Below, piece by piece: positions 7,079 to 13,339 of a DNA stretch of 13,922 nt. Each line of letters starts with the position of its first letter. Positions within the stretch are counted from its first letter, which is position 1. The notes under the pieces were generated by a model that worked only from the letters and a program-made list of their open reading frames with translations, was not told the DNA's origin and searched no databases. The stretch spans positions 1 to 13,922 of the forward strand of contig DHXS01000018.1 of the NCBI GenBank assembly GCA_002413795.1, in the 5' to 3' direction. Origin of the DNA: Candidatus Saccharibacteria bacterium UBA5150. GTDB taxonomy: Bacteria > Patescibacteriota > Saccharimonadia > Saccharimonadales > UBA4665. A program made the position numbers and the translations under genes.

Positions 7079-7946
7079 CGGGCCGGTAGCGGCCAAATCG
7101 CTGGCCCTGCTGGCCAGGGATTTTGAGATTGAGGCCGTTATTACCAAGCCGCAACCGCCGCACCACAAAGAAGACTTCCCCGTCCTGGCGCTGGCGCAGG
7201 AGCTGGGCCTCAAGACTTTGACCACCGCCGACCAGGCTGAGCTGTCCAAGCTGTTTGCCCCCGGCCGGCCGGCCCAAAGCAACTTGGGCGTGGTGATCGA
7301 TTACGGCATCCTGATTCCGCAGTCTATTATCGACCACTTCCCCTTGGGTATCGTTAACAGCCACTTTTCGCTGTTACCGCGCTGGCGTGGCGCTGACCCC
7401 ATAAGTTTTGCCATCCTAAACGGCGATAAAGAGACCGGCGTCAGCCTGATGTTGATAGTCGAAGCCATGGACGAAGGCCCCCTGCTGGCCCAGCGCTCTT
7501 TAACCATCTCGCCCGAGGCCACCACACCAAGCCTGACCGACGATTTAATAGCCTTAAGCCACGCAATGCTGGCCGAACAGCTGCCGGCCTACGCCCAAGG
7601 GCAGCTAAAACCGTACCCTCAGCCCGATGAGGAGCCGACCTACTCGCGCAAGCTGACCAAGCAGGACGGCCGGCTGGACTTCACCAAGCCGGCCGTGCAA
7701 TTGGCTCGCGAAGTCCGGGCCTACGCCGGCTGGCCGCGCAGCCGCACCACCCTTGGCACCACCGACGTTATTATCACTGGCGCCCACGTCGGCGAAGGCG
7801 GCGGCGAACCAGGTTCGCTACGCATAGAAAATAAACAGCTCGCTATTTATACCGGCCAAGCTGTTTTGGTGATCGATTCACTGATCCCGGCCGGCAAAAA
7901 GGAAATGCCGGCGGCGGCCTTTATGGCCGGTTACCGATTGAGCTGA
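7041..7946 (+). CDS. fmt: Methionyl-tRNA formyltransferase
   Basis: Transfers a formyl group from 10-formyltetrahydrofolate to initiator Met-tRNA. The 301 residues comprise an N-terminal Rossmann-like formyltransferase domain and a C-terminal OB-like domain. The catalytic residues are at the same numbers as in E. coli: Asn106 and His108 in NSHFSLLPRWRGADPI, and Asp144 in MDEGP. The SLLPRWRGA signature is intact apart from Ala to Asp (RGAAPI to RGADPI). Start choice is ATG at 7041, with GGAG 10 bases upstream inside def; a second in-frame ATG at 7050 is also possible, and the beta strand ETIVFFGSG follows both. Its stop TGA abuts the stop of the convergent proline-rich gene with no spacer. Confidence 0.95.
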   Translation: MKKMSETIVFFGSGPVAAKSLALLARDFEIEAVITKPQPPHHKEDFPVLALAQELGLKTLTTADQAELSKLFAPGRPAQSNLGVVIDYGILIPQSIIDHFPLGIVNSHFSLLPRWRGADPISFAILNGDKETGVSLMLIVEAMDEGPLLAQRSLTISPEATTPSLTDDLIALSHAMLAEQLPAYAQGQLKPYPQPDEEPTYSRKLTKQDGRLDFTKPAVQLAREVRAYAGWPRSRTTLGTTDVIITGAHVGEGGGEPGSLRIENKQLAIYTGQAVLVIDSLIPAGKKEMPAAAFMAGYRLS

Positions 7947-8522
7947 TTAAGGCTGAAGAGGCGGGCCAGCCGGGGGCTGCTGGGCCGGAAACTCCGGTTG
8001 TGGCGGCAAAGGCGGCAGGGGTTGCGGTGGTGGTGGGGCGGGATAAGGCTGGGGCGGCACGGGTTGCGGAGATGGCGGAGCCGGGACCGGAGGCGGCGCG
8101 GGATAAGGCTGGGGCGGCAAAGGCGGCATAGGTTGTGGCTGGGGTTGCGGCTGGGGTTGCGGGGGCTGATAAGCCGGTTGCTGAGGGGGCTGAGGGGGCT
8201 GAGATGCCTGGGCCTGGCTGCTGGCCAGGATTTGGGGCGCCGTTTGGGCGACTTCGGCCTTCAGCTTGTCGAATTCCTGCTGGACGATATCCTTATAATT
8301 GGGAAAGTTCGTTTCCAGCCACTTGAAAGCGCCGGCGTCGTCCTTGGCCTCGAAGTACTTCTCGAATTCATCGAGCTGCTCGTTGGTCATCTGATCGGCC
8401 AGACGAACACCGACGCGCATTTCCAGCGTTTCGTAGACGTGCTTTAAGAAGCTGTTCTTCTCGGCTTCCGGCAGGCTGCCAAGGCCGATTTCCTCCAACA
8501 AGCTGTTATCTATTTTGAGCAT
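7947..8522 (-). CDS. DUF5663-like protein with proline-rich tail
   Basis: A 191-residue protein of unknown function. Residues 1-94 form a predicted helical acidic domain (MLKIDNSLLEEIGLGSLPEAEK, then LADQMTNEQLDEFEKYF and WLETNFPNYKDIV), which resembles DUF5663, a domain I associate with Saccharibacteria and other Patescibacteria. Residues about 95-191 are almost only Pro, Gln and Ala with Tyr, including a PQ run (121-130) and two copies of PPQPYPAPPP. No signal peptide or membrane segment is seen, so the tail is likely a disordered cytosolic linker or binding arm. The gene is convergent with fmt, and its promoter and start lie just past the infB stop. A -10 hexamer six bases before the ATG and the lack of a Shine-Dalgarno predict a leaderless mRNA. 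The domain name is from recall of the pattern. Confidence 0.8.
   Translation of the reverse strand: MLKIDNSLLEEIGLGSLPEAEKNSFLKHVYETLEMRVGVRLADQMTNEQLDEFEKYFEAKDDAGAFKWLETNFPNYKDIVQQEFDKLKAEVAQTAPQILASSQAQASQPPQPPQQPAYQPPQPQPQPQPQPMPPLPPQPYPAPPPVPAPPSPQPVPPQPYPAPPPPQPLPPLPPQPEFPAQQPPAGPPLQP
8038..8119. repeat. Direct repeat inside the proline-rich tail
   Basis: A 22-base unit is present identically at 8038-8059 and 8098-8119, exactly 60 bases apart and in the same frame, encoding two copies of the PPQPYPAPP block. It suggests tandem duplication in the tail. Confidence 0.7.
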
Positions 8523-8528
8523 AAGAAT

Positions 8529-8537
8529 ATTGTACCA
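8529..8537 (-). promoter_or_regulatory. Extended -10 promoter, leaderless, for the DUF5663-like gene
   Basis: On the minus strand TGG precedes TACAAT (8534-8529), forming an extended -10, and exactly six bases separate it from the ATG at 8522. No clear -35 is present, which suits an extended -10. It lies in the 19-base gap between the infB stop and this gene, so the gene need not depend on infB transcription. Confidence 0.62.
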
Positions 8538-8541
8538 CTCA

Positions 8542-10323
8542 TTAGAGTTGGCGTTGGACCGCCTCGCGGGTGAACAGTTCTATACGGTCGCCCTCCTGCA
8601 GCTCAAGCCGCTTGGCGGTTTTAAGGCTCATGCCGCACATTTCGCCTTCAAAGACCTCTTTAACGTCGGCCGGGCCGCGCTTTAAGCCGGTGACCTCGAC
8701 CTCCATAAGCTGTTCGTCGCCACGGCTGACCCGGGCCAGGGCCGGCGCCGTTAGTTTGCCTTTGGTAACTTCCCCGCCGCAAATAATCTCGGTTTTGGTG
8801 GTTTTGAAGATGCCTTTGACCACCAGGCGGCCCAGCTCGGTTTCAACGATTTCGGGGCTTAGTAGCTTGGTTAGCTCTTCTTTAACATCGTCGATTAGCT
8901 CGTAGATGACCTTGTAGAGACGGACCGAGATTTTGTCGCGGCTGGCCTGCTGGCGAGCGCTGGTCGGCAGACTGACGTTAAAGCCGTAGACGATGGCGCC
9001 GCTGGAATGAGCCAGATGCAGGTCGTTTTCGCTGACCGCGCCGACTCCGGAGCCGACCAGACGCACCGAAACCTCTTCGGTGTCGAGAGCTTTCAGGCTA
9101 TCTATAACAGAGGTCAGGGAGCCTTGGACGTCGGCTTTTACGATAATATTCAGCTCGGAAAGTTTATTGTCGCGGTTTATAAGCCGGATGAGCTCGCCGC
9201 TGCCGATGTCGCCCCGGCTGCTGCCGGCCTGGCGGTCGGTGGCCACCCCGCCGGCCAGCTGACGAGCCTCTTTTTCGTTGGCTGCTACCGTGAACTCGTC
9301 GCCGAACTCGGGCAATACCTTAAAACCGGTAACAATGGCCGGCGTGGACGGTGTGGCCTGCTTGATGGGCCGGCCGTCGGTGGATTCCAGGTTGCGCACC
9401 TTGGCGTAAGTGCCGCCGGCCACCACGAACTGGCCGGCCTTAAGGCTGCCGGCTTCAACTAGAGCGGTGGCCACCGGCCCGCGGCCCTGTTCCAGGTGGG
9501 CCTCGATAATCAGGCCGCGGGCCGGCACGTCATAATCGGCTTTGAGCTCCTCGACATCGGTCACCAGCAAGATCATGTCTAATAATTCGGGGATGCCAGC
9601 TTTGGTTTTGGCCGACACCGGCAGGACGATGGTATCGCCGCCCCACTCTTCGGTCAGCAGTTCGTGCTCGGTTAGCTGTTGTTTGAGGCGGTTGATGTCG
9701 GCGCCGTCTTTATCCATTTTGTTGGCGGCTACCACGATCTTAACGCCGGCCTTTTTGGCGAAGCGGATGGCTTCGACCGTTTGCGGCTTAACGCCATCAT
9801 CGGCGGCGATGACGATAATGACGATGTCGGTCAGCATAGCACCGTGCTCGCGGATGGCCGCGAAGGCTTCGTGGCCGGGCGTGTCCAGGAAGGTAATGCT
9901 ACGGTCGCCGTGCTGAACTTGATAAGCCGAGATATGCTGGGTGATGCCGCCGGCCTCGTCCTTCACTACGTCGGCGCCCCTGATGGCATCCAGCAGGCTG
10001 GTTTTGCCGTGGTCGACGTGGCCCATAACGGCCACCACCGGCGGCCGGCTCTGGGCTTTGGCGCTGGCCTCCGGCTTGCGGTGGACCGGAGCGTCAGACT
10101 CGGCGGCCTGGCGCTTGGTGAGCTGCAGCCCCAAGTCTAGCTCACCAACGATTATCTGGGCGGTGTCGAAGTCGATCCGCTCGTTAACGGTGGCCATGAC
10201 GCCATTTTTCATAAGCTCACCGATTAGCCTAGAAACGGGGATCGACAGCCGCTCGGCCAGGGTGCCGACGGTGATCATGTCTTCGATTTCGATAGTGGTG
10301 GTCTGTTCGGTTTCTGCCATCAT
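8542..10323 (-). CDS. infB: Translation initiation factor IF-2, short form
   Basis: GTPase that places formylated initiator tRNA on the 30S subunit and promotes subunit joining. The 593 residues contain one IF2 N-terminal helical module (about 16-65, MITVGTLAERLSIPVSRLI), a short linker, the G domain with GHVDHGKT (101-108), GGITQHI (125-131), DTPGH (147-151) and NKMD (201-204), then the beta-barrel domains and the C-terminal fMet-tRNA-binding domain (KGIFKTTKTEIICGGEVTKGK). It is much shorter than the 890-residue E. coli protein because the long N-terminal extension is missing. Two consecutive ATG codons (10323 and 10320) are possible starts; the first overlaps the rpsA stop as ATGA, so translation is coupled to S1. 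Confidence 0.97.
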   Translation of the reverse strand: MMAETEQTTTIEIEDMITVGTLAERLSIPVSRLIGELMKNGVMATVNERIDFDTAQIIVGELDLGLQLTKRQAAESDAPVHRKPEASAKAQSRPPVVAVMGHVDHGKTSLLDAIRGADVVKDEAGGITQHISAYQVQHGDRSITFLDTPGHEAFAAIREHGAMLTDIVIIVIAADDGVKPQTVEAIRFAKKAGVKIVVAANKMDKDGADINRLKQQLTEHELLTEEWGGDTIVLPVSAKTKAGIPELLDMILLVTDVEELKADYDVPARGLIIEAHLEQGRGPVATALVEAGSLKAGQFVVAGGTYAKVRNLESTDGRPIKQATPSTPAIVTGFKVLPEFGDEFTVAANEKEARQLAGGVATDRQAGSSRGDIGSGELIRLINRDNKLSELNIIVKADVQGSLTSVIDSLKALDTEEVSVRLVGSGVGAVSENDLHLAHSSGAIVYGFNVSLPTSARQQASRDKISVRLYKVIYELIDDVKEELTKLLSPEIVETELGRLVVKGIFKTTKTEIICGGEVTKGKLTAPALARVSRGDEQLMEVEVTGLKRGPADVKEVFEGEMCGMSLKTAKRLELQEGDRIELFTREAVQRQL

Positions 10324-11411
10324 TTTTTGGCCGGCTTAGCCTTAGCGGCTTTTTTGGCTTCTTTAAGGCTCAGGGCGATTTTGCGGTTCTCGGTGTCGAT
10401 ATCCAGCACTTTGAACTGCTTCTTTTCGTTGAGTTTGAACAGTTGTTCGGGATCGACGGCTTCTTCGTCGCTCATTTCCGAGACGTGTACCAAGGCCTCG
10501 ACACTGGGCGAAATCTGCACGAAAGCGCCAAACGGCGTGATGCGGGTTACCTTGCCCTCCACGACATCGCCTTTTTTGAAGGCCTTAACTTGTTCCAGCC
10601 AGGGGTCTTCGCTCATTTGCTTGAGGCTGAGGCTCAGGCGGTCTTTATCGATGGCGATGATCTTGGCCTTGACGGTTTCGCCGACCTTGACGTAGTTGCG
10701 CGGATTATCAACTCTTTCCCAGGAGATTTCCGAGATGTGGATCAGGCCCTCGATGCCGTCGACGTTAACGAACGCGCCAAAGTCGATCACGCCGGTAACA
10801 ACGCCCTCGACCTCGTCGCCGACCTTCAGCTCGCTGAAGCGGGCCTGCATATCGTCTTTGACGGCCTCTTTTTCGGAAAAGATCAGCTTGTTATCCTTGC
10901 GGCTGACATCCAGTATCCGCACCCTGAGCGGCTTGTTGGTTAAGGCGTGTAGCTTCTGCAGGATCTCGTCTTTGTCGGCGCCGCTGACGCGCGGATAGTG
11001 GCCAGCCGCCAGTTGTGACACCGGCAGGAAGCCGCGGATGCCTTCCAGCTCGACCAGCAGGCCGCCCCGGTTAGCGTCGTACGGTACGACCTCGACGATT
11101 TCGTTGGCCTCGTGGACCCGCTGGAGTTCGTCCCAGCCACGGTCCTTAACGGCCCGCTTCATGCTGAGCAGAGCGTGGCCTTCGTCCATTTCGGGGTCGA
11201 TAACGCTGACGGTGATGGTTTGGCCGTCTTCGAGCTGTTGGCCGTAACCGATTTCGCGGCGCATAACCACGCCGACCCCCCTGGCGCCCAGATCGATCCA
11301 AACTTCGTTCTTTTGCACGGAAGTAACCGTGCCCTCGACCACCTCGCCGGTGGTCAATCCCAAGATGTCACTGCCGGACAGCAGCTCATCCATAGTTAAT
11401 GTCTTTGACAT
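10320..11411 (-). CDS. rpsA: 30S ribosomal protein S1, four S1 domains
   Basis: RNA-binding protein that helps mRNA dock on the 30S subunit. The 363 residues hold four S1 OB-fold repeats at about 21-86, 102-176, 196-264 and 280-350, followed by a Lys/Ala-rich tail. The last two repeats are the most canonical (GVVTGVIDFGAFVNVDGIEGLIHISE and GKVTRITPFGAFVQ with ALVHVSE). Four repeats is the short architecture seen in many non-proteobacterial phyla, against six in E. coli. The ATG at 11411 has AAGGAGG 11 bases upstream. It is cotranscribed with infB through a 4-base overlap, and it has a promoter at 11498-11526 with a leader of about 80 bases, long enough for autoregulation as known for S1 in E. 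coli. Confidence 0.95.
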   Translation of the reverse strand: MSKTLTMDELLSGSDILGLTTGEVVEGTVTSVQKNEVWIDLGARGVGVVMRREIGYGQQLEDGQTITVSVIDPEMDEGHALLSMKRAVKDRGWDELQRVHEANEIVEVVPYDANRGGLLVELEGIRGFLPVSQLAAGHYPRVSGADKDEILQKLHALTNKPLRVRILDVSRKDNKLIFSEKEAVKDDMQARFSELKVGDEVEGVVTGVIDFGAFVNVDGIEGLIHISEISWERVDNPRNYVKVGETVKAKIIAIDKDRLSLSLKQMSEDPWLEQVKAFKKGDVVEGKVTRITPFGAFVQISPSVEALVHVSEMSDEEAVDPEQLFKLNEKKQFKVLDIDTENRKIALSLKEAKKAAKAKPAKK

Positions 11412-11415
11412 GTCT

Positions 11416-11429
11416 TTACATGCCTCCTT
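11416..11429 (-). promoter_or_regulatory. rpsA ribosome-binding site with an ATG-TAA minimal ORF
   Basis: AAGGAGG (11429-11423) is followed after one base by ATG then TAA (11421-11416), a start codon directly followed by a stop, five bases... before the true start at 11411 (four bases between). The spacing to that ATG is too short for normal initiation, whereas the true start is 11 bases from the Shine-Dalgarno. It may be chance. Confidence 0.4.
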
Positions 11430-11497
11430 CGAATGTATTTCCCCAGTAGCGCTCTCGAGCCCGAACCAGTTAGTTTGCTGACTGTAAGATTACCCTA

Positions 11498-11526
11498 ATT
11501 ATATCTGACAAATCCCTAGCAGTAAA
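11498..11526 (-). promoter_or_regulatory. Promoter for rpsA-infB
   Basis: Minus-strand -35 TTTACT (11526-11521), a 17-base spacer and a perfect -10 TATAAT (11503-11498). The predicted start near 11491 gives a leader of about 80 bases with AAGGAGG (11429-11423) as the ribosome-binding site. Confidence 0.72.
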
Positions 11527-11584
11527 GTGTTACGCCCTGCAGCGCGCTGAGCACTCGCCTTTATGCCCATGTTACCCTGCCCGA

Positions 11585-11627
11585 ACTATATACAAACTCG
11601 CTTATTTTGAGCGAGTTTGTATATAGT
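11585..11627. repeat. Perfect 18-bp inverted repeat with 7-base loop
   Basis: Left arm ACTATATACAAACTCGCT (11585-11602) and right arm 11610-11627 are perfectly complementary, with loop TATTTTG (11603-11609). No T-run follows on either strand, and both flanking genes point away from it, so a terminator of these genes is unlikely. It could be an operator for the adjacent PadR-like regulator, a structured RNA, or a relic of a small mobile element. Confidence 0.85.
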
Positions 11628-11699
11628 CTTCCAGAGTTAAGGCCAGAGAAATCTTCGTATTTAATAAATGCTTAATAATTATGCTCTAGGCTTATAGGT

Positions 11700-12032
11700 A
11701 TGAACTTAACTAAAATGCAGTTTTTGGTTTTGGCCGTGCTACTGCGTTGCCCAATGCATCCGTACGCTATTCGGCAGGAAATTATCGAACTAAGCGGCCG
11801 CCGCGCATGGCCGTCTCAATCGAGTGTCAGAGCGGCAATCGTAAGCCTGCTGGCGCGGCGGGGCTTAATTCAAGAGTGCTTTTACAGCGATCCGCATTAT
11901 TGGCTGAAGGCCAAGCGCGGTGTGCCCTATGAACTTACAAAAGAGGGGCAGAAAACCATAGAAAGAGAGTTAAATATGTACCGCGAGATCATTTCTGAGG
12001 CACGGTTTTGGCTTAATAAGTTTGATGCTTAA
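11700..12032 (+). CDS. PadR-family transcriptional regulator
   Basis: A 110-residue winged-helix protein. The PadR pattern is visible: LAVLLRCPMHPYAIRQEIIE (helix 1-2, for LxLLxxxPxHGYxI), then the recognition region WPSQSSVRAAIVSLLARRGLIQE, and the wing with YELTKEGQKTIERE (the family's YxLTxxG). A short C-terminal helix for dimerisation follows (NMYREIISEARFWLNKF). PadR proteins usually repress nearby genes and bind inverted repeats; the 43-base inverted repeat at 11585-11627 is a candidate operator. Base composition seems lower in GC than that of its neighbours, which might reflect a different history. Its last codons carry the -35 of the ROK gene promoter. The start has no convincing Shine-Dalgarno. 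Confidence 0.78.
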   Translation: MNLTKMQFLVLAVLLRCPMHPYAIRQEIIELSGRRAWPSQSSVRAAIVSLLARRGLIQECFYSDPHYWLKAKRGVPYELTKEGQKTIERELNMYREIISEARFWLNKFDA

Positions 12033-12051
12033 CGCCGCCGCGGTGTAAACT
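12022..12051 (+). promoter_or_regulatory. Promoter giving a leaderless ROK-gene mRNA
   Basis: -35 TTGATG (12022-12027), an 18-base spacer and -10 TAAACT (12046-12051), then exactly six bases before the ATG at 12058. No Shine-Dalgarno lies upstream. The -35 overlaps the end of the PadR-like gene. Confidence 0.58.
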
Positions 12052-12057
12052 CAGTGT

Positions 12058-12885
12058 ATGTATGTAGGGGTTGATGTCGGCGGTACCAAGACGCTCGTGG
12101 CGGTCCTGGACGAACATGGCAAAATCAAAGAACTGGCCAAATTCCCCACCCCTAAAAGCTACGATCATTTCCTGCTGGAACTGCGCCACACCGTCGCCCA
12201 GCTGAAAACCAAAGAGTTCCAGGCCGGCGGCGCCGGCTTGCCGGGTCGCATCGATCGCCAGCACGGCCGGGTTATCCGGTTTGGCAACCTGACCTGGAAG
12301 AACGTGCCGGCCCAGGCCGACCTGGAACGCCTGCTGAAATGCCCCGTGGCCATCGAAAACGACGCCAAAATGGCTGGCATTTCCGAAGCTATACTGCTAA
12401 ATGACGACTATTCTAAAGTACTGTACGTTACCATCAGTACGGGGGTCGGCATCGCTCTGATAACCAACAAAGTTATCGATCCCAGTTTGCCCGATCTGGG
12501 TGGTGCCGCCCGCTTCATAGACTACAAAGGCAGAAAAACCAGCTGGGATGATTATATATCCGGCCGGGCCATCGTAGAACGTTACGGCCAACACGCGGCC
12601 GACATCCACGATAAAACAACCTGGCAGGCCATCGCCCGCGACATGGAAAGGGTTTTCATGGAACTTATTGCCATCGCCGGGCCCGACGTTATCGTCATAG
12701 GCGGCAGTGTGGGCACATATTTTGATCGTTACGGCGAAATGCTGGCTCAAGAATTAGAGAGCCATAAGTCACCTGCAGTGACTATCCCCCCACTGCGAAA
12801 AGCGCAGAGACCCGAGGAAGCCGTGCTTTACGGCTGTTACGAGCTCGCCAAACAAACTTACGGCCATGCAGACGCTGATAGCTGA
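12058..12885 (+). CDS. ROK-family sugar kinase-like protein without the zinc motif
   Basis: A 275-residue actin-fold protein of the ROK group (glucokinases, N-acetylsugar kinases). Phosphate 1 motif is VDVGGTKT (5-12), GGAGLPGRID (57-66) is the conserved GxPG block, END in IENDAK (99-104) supplies the expected catalytic Asp, STGVGIAL (127-134) is phosphate 2, and VIGGSVG (213-219) the adenosine motif. Odd: after phosphate 2 the family normally has GEIGH and a zinc-binding CxCGxxGC loop; here the region reads LGGAARFIDYKGRKTSWDDYISGRAI with neither Glu-His nor cysteines. The Asp suggests a working kinase, but the sugar-contact residues differ, so the substrate is unknown and may not be glucose. 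It follows a PadR-like gene and overlaps the metallopeptidase-like gene by 20 bases. Confidence 0.85.
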   Translation: MYVGVDVGGTKTLVAVLDEHGKIKELAKFPTPKSYDHFLLELRHTVAQLKTKEFQAGGAGLPGRIDRQHGRVIRFGNLTWKNVPAQADLERLLKCPVAIENDAKMAGISEAILLNDDYSKVLYVTISTGVGIALITNKVIDPSLPDLGGAARFIDYKGRKTSWDDYISGRAIVERYGQHAADIHDKTTWQAIARDMERVFMELIAIAGPDVIVIGGSVGTYFDRYGEMLAQELESHKSPAVTIPPLRKAQRPEEAVLYGCYELAKQTYGHADADS

Positions 12886-13339
12886 ATTACAGGGGCGTTT
12901 CCCCGCTTTGCGGTTCAAGCCGGGAGTCAGTTTTGCCTGGTCGCCGGAAACCGGCCAAATTATATATAAAGAGAGAGCCAAAAGTGCCAATTCCGTATGG
13001 TCGTTGCTGCACGAAACCGGCCACGCCCTGCTCAAGCATCAAAACTATCAGGCCGATGTAGAGTTATTGAGGCTGGAAGTCGCCGCCTGGGAGCAGGCCC
13101 GGCTGCTGGCCAGCGATCTGGGCATCAAAATTGACGAAGACCATATCGAGAGTTGCCTCGATACCTACCGCGACTGGCTGTACAAGCGCAGTATCTGCCC
13201 CAACTGCTCGACCAAGTGCCTCCAACAGGGGGATTTTGTCCACTATCGTTGTTTTAATTGCCACACAACCTGGCGCGTCACCACAAACCGCTTCTGCCGC
13301 GCCTACCGCAGTACCAAAAACGTGCCGCAAAGGGTTTAG
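12866..13339 (+). CDS. ImmA/IrrE-like metallopeptidase with C-terminal zinc ribbon
   Basis: A 157-residue protein. The zinc-protease motif HETGH is at 49-53 (LLHETGHALLKH), and a third ligand is probably a Glu in LRLEVAAWEQA (70-80), the spacing seen in ImmA/IrrE (COG2856) proteins, which cleave repressors in phage, mobile-element and stress regulation. A second metal site at the C-terminus, CPNC (111-114) and CFNC (129-132), looks like a zinc ribbon that could bind DNA, RNA or a partner. No signal peptide or membrane segment, so cytosolic. Its start lies within the ROK gene (20-base overlap), implying cotranscription. No repressor substrate of the usual type is adjacent, though the PadR-like gene is two genes upstream. 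Its stop interlocks with that of the convergent KGG gene. Confidence 0.78.
   Translation: MQTLIAELQGRFPALRFKPGVSFAWSPETGQIIYKERAKSANSVWSLLHETGHALLKHQNYQADVELLRLEVAAWEQARLLASDLGIKIDEDHIESCLDTYRDWLYKRSICPNCSTKCLQQGDFVHYRCFNCHTTWRVTTNRFCRAYRSTKNVPQRV

Larger units (their letters stand above)
11412..11699. other. Divergent intergenic region between rpsA and the PadR-like gene
   Basis: This 288-base region holds the rpsA leader and promoter (11412-11526), a 10-base palindrome CAGCGCGCTG (11540-11549), a long perfect inverted repeat (11585-11627), and an AT-rich stretch before the PadR-like start. No further gene or tRNA is seen. A promoter for the PadR-like gene is uncertain: TATGCT (11680-11685) or TAGGCT (11687-11692, 7 bases before the ATG) could be its -10, with no good -35 for either. 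Confidence 0.55.

Noticed and set aside
7995..8220. G-rich plus-strand stretch that could form quadruplexes
   Set aside because: Explained by proline codons on the other strand; the G-runs are mostly short and there is no sign of separate selection.
9007..10140. Plus-strand open frames of about 150 codons opposite infB
   Set aside because: Antisense of the IF2 domains in a high-GC gene; no promoter, no Shine-Dalgarno, no family resemblance.
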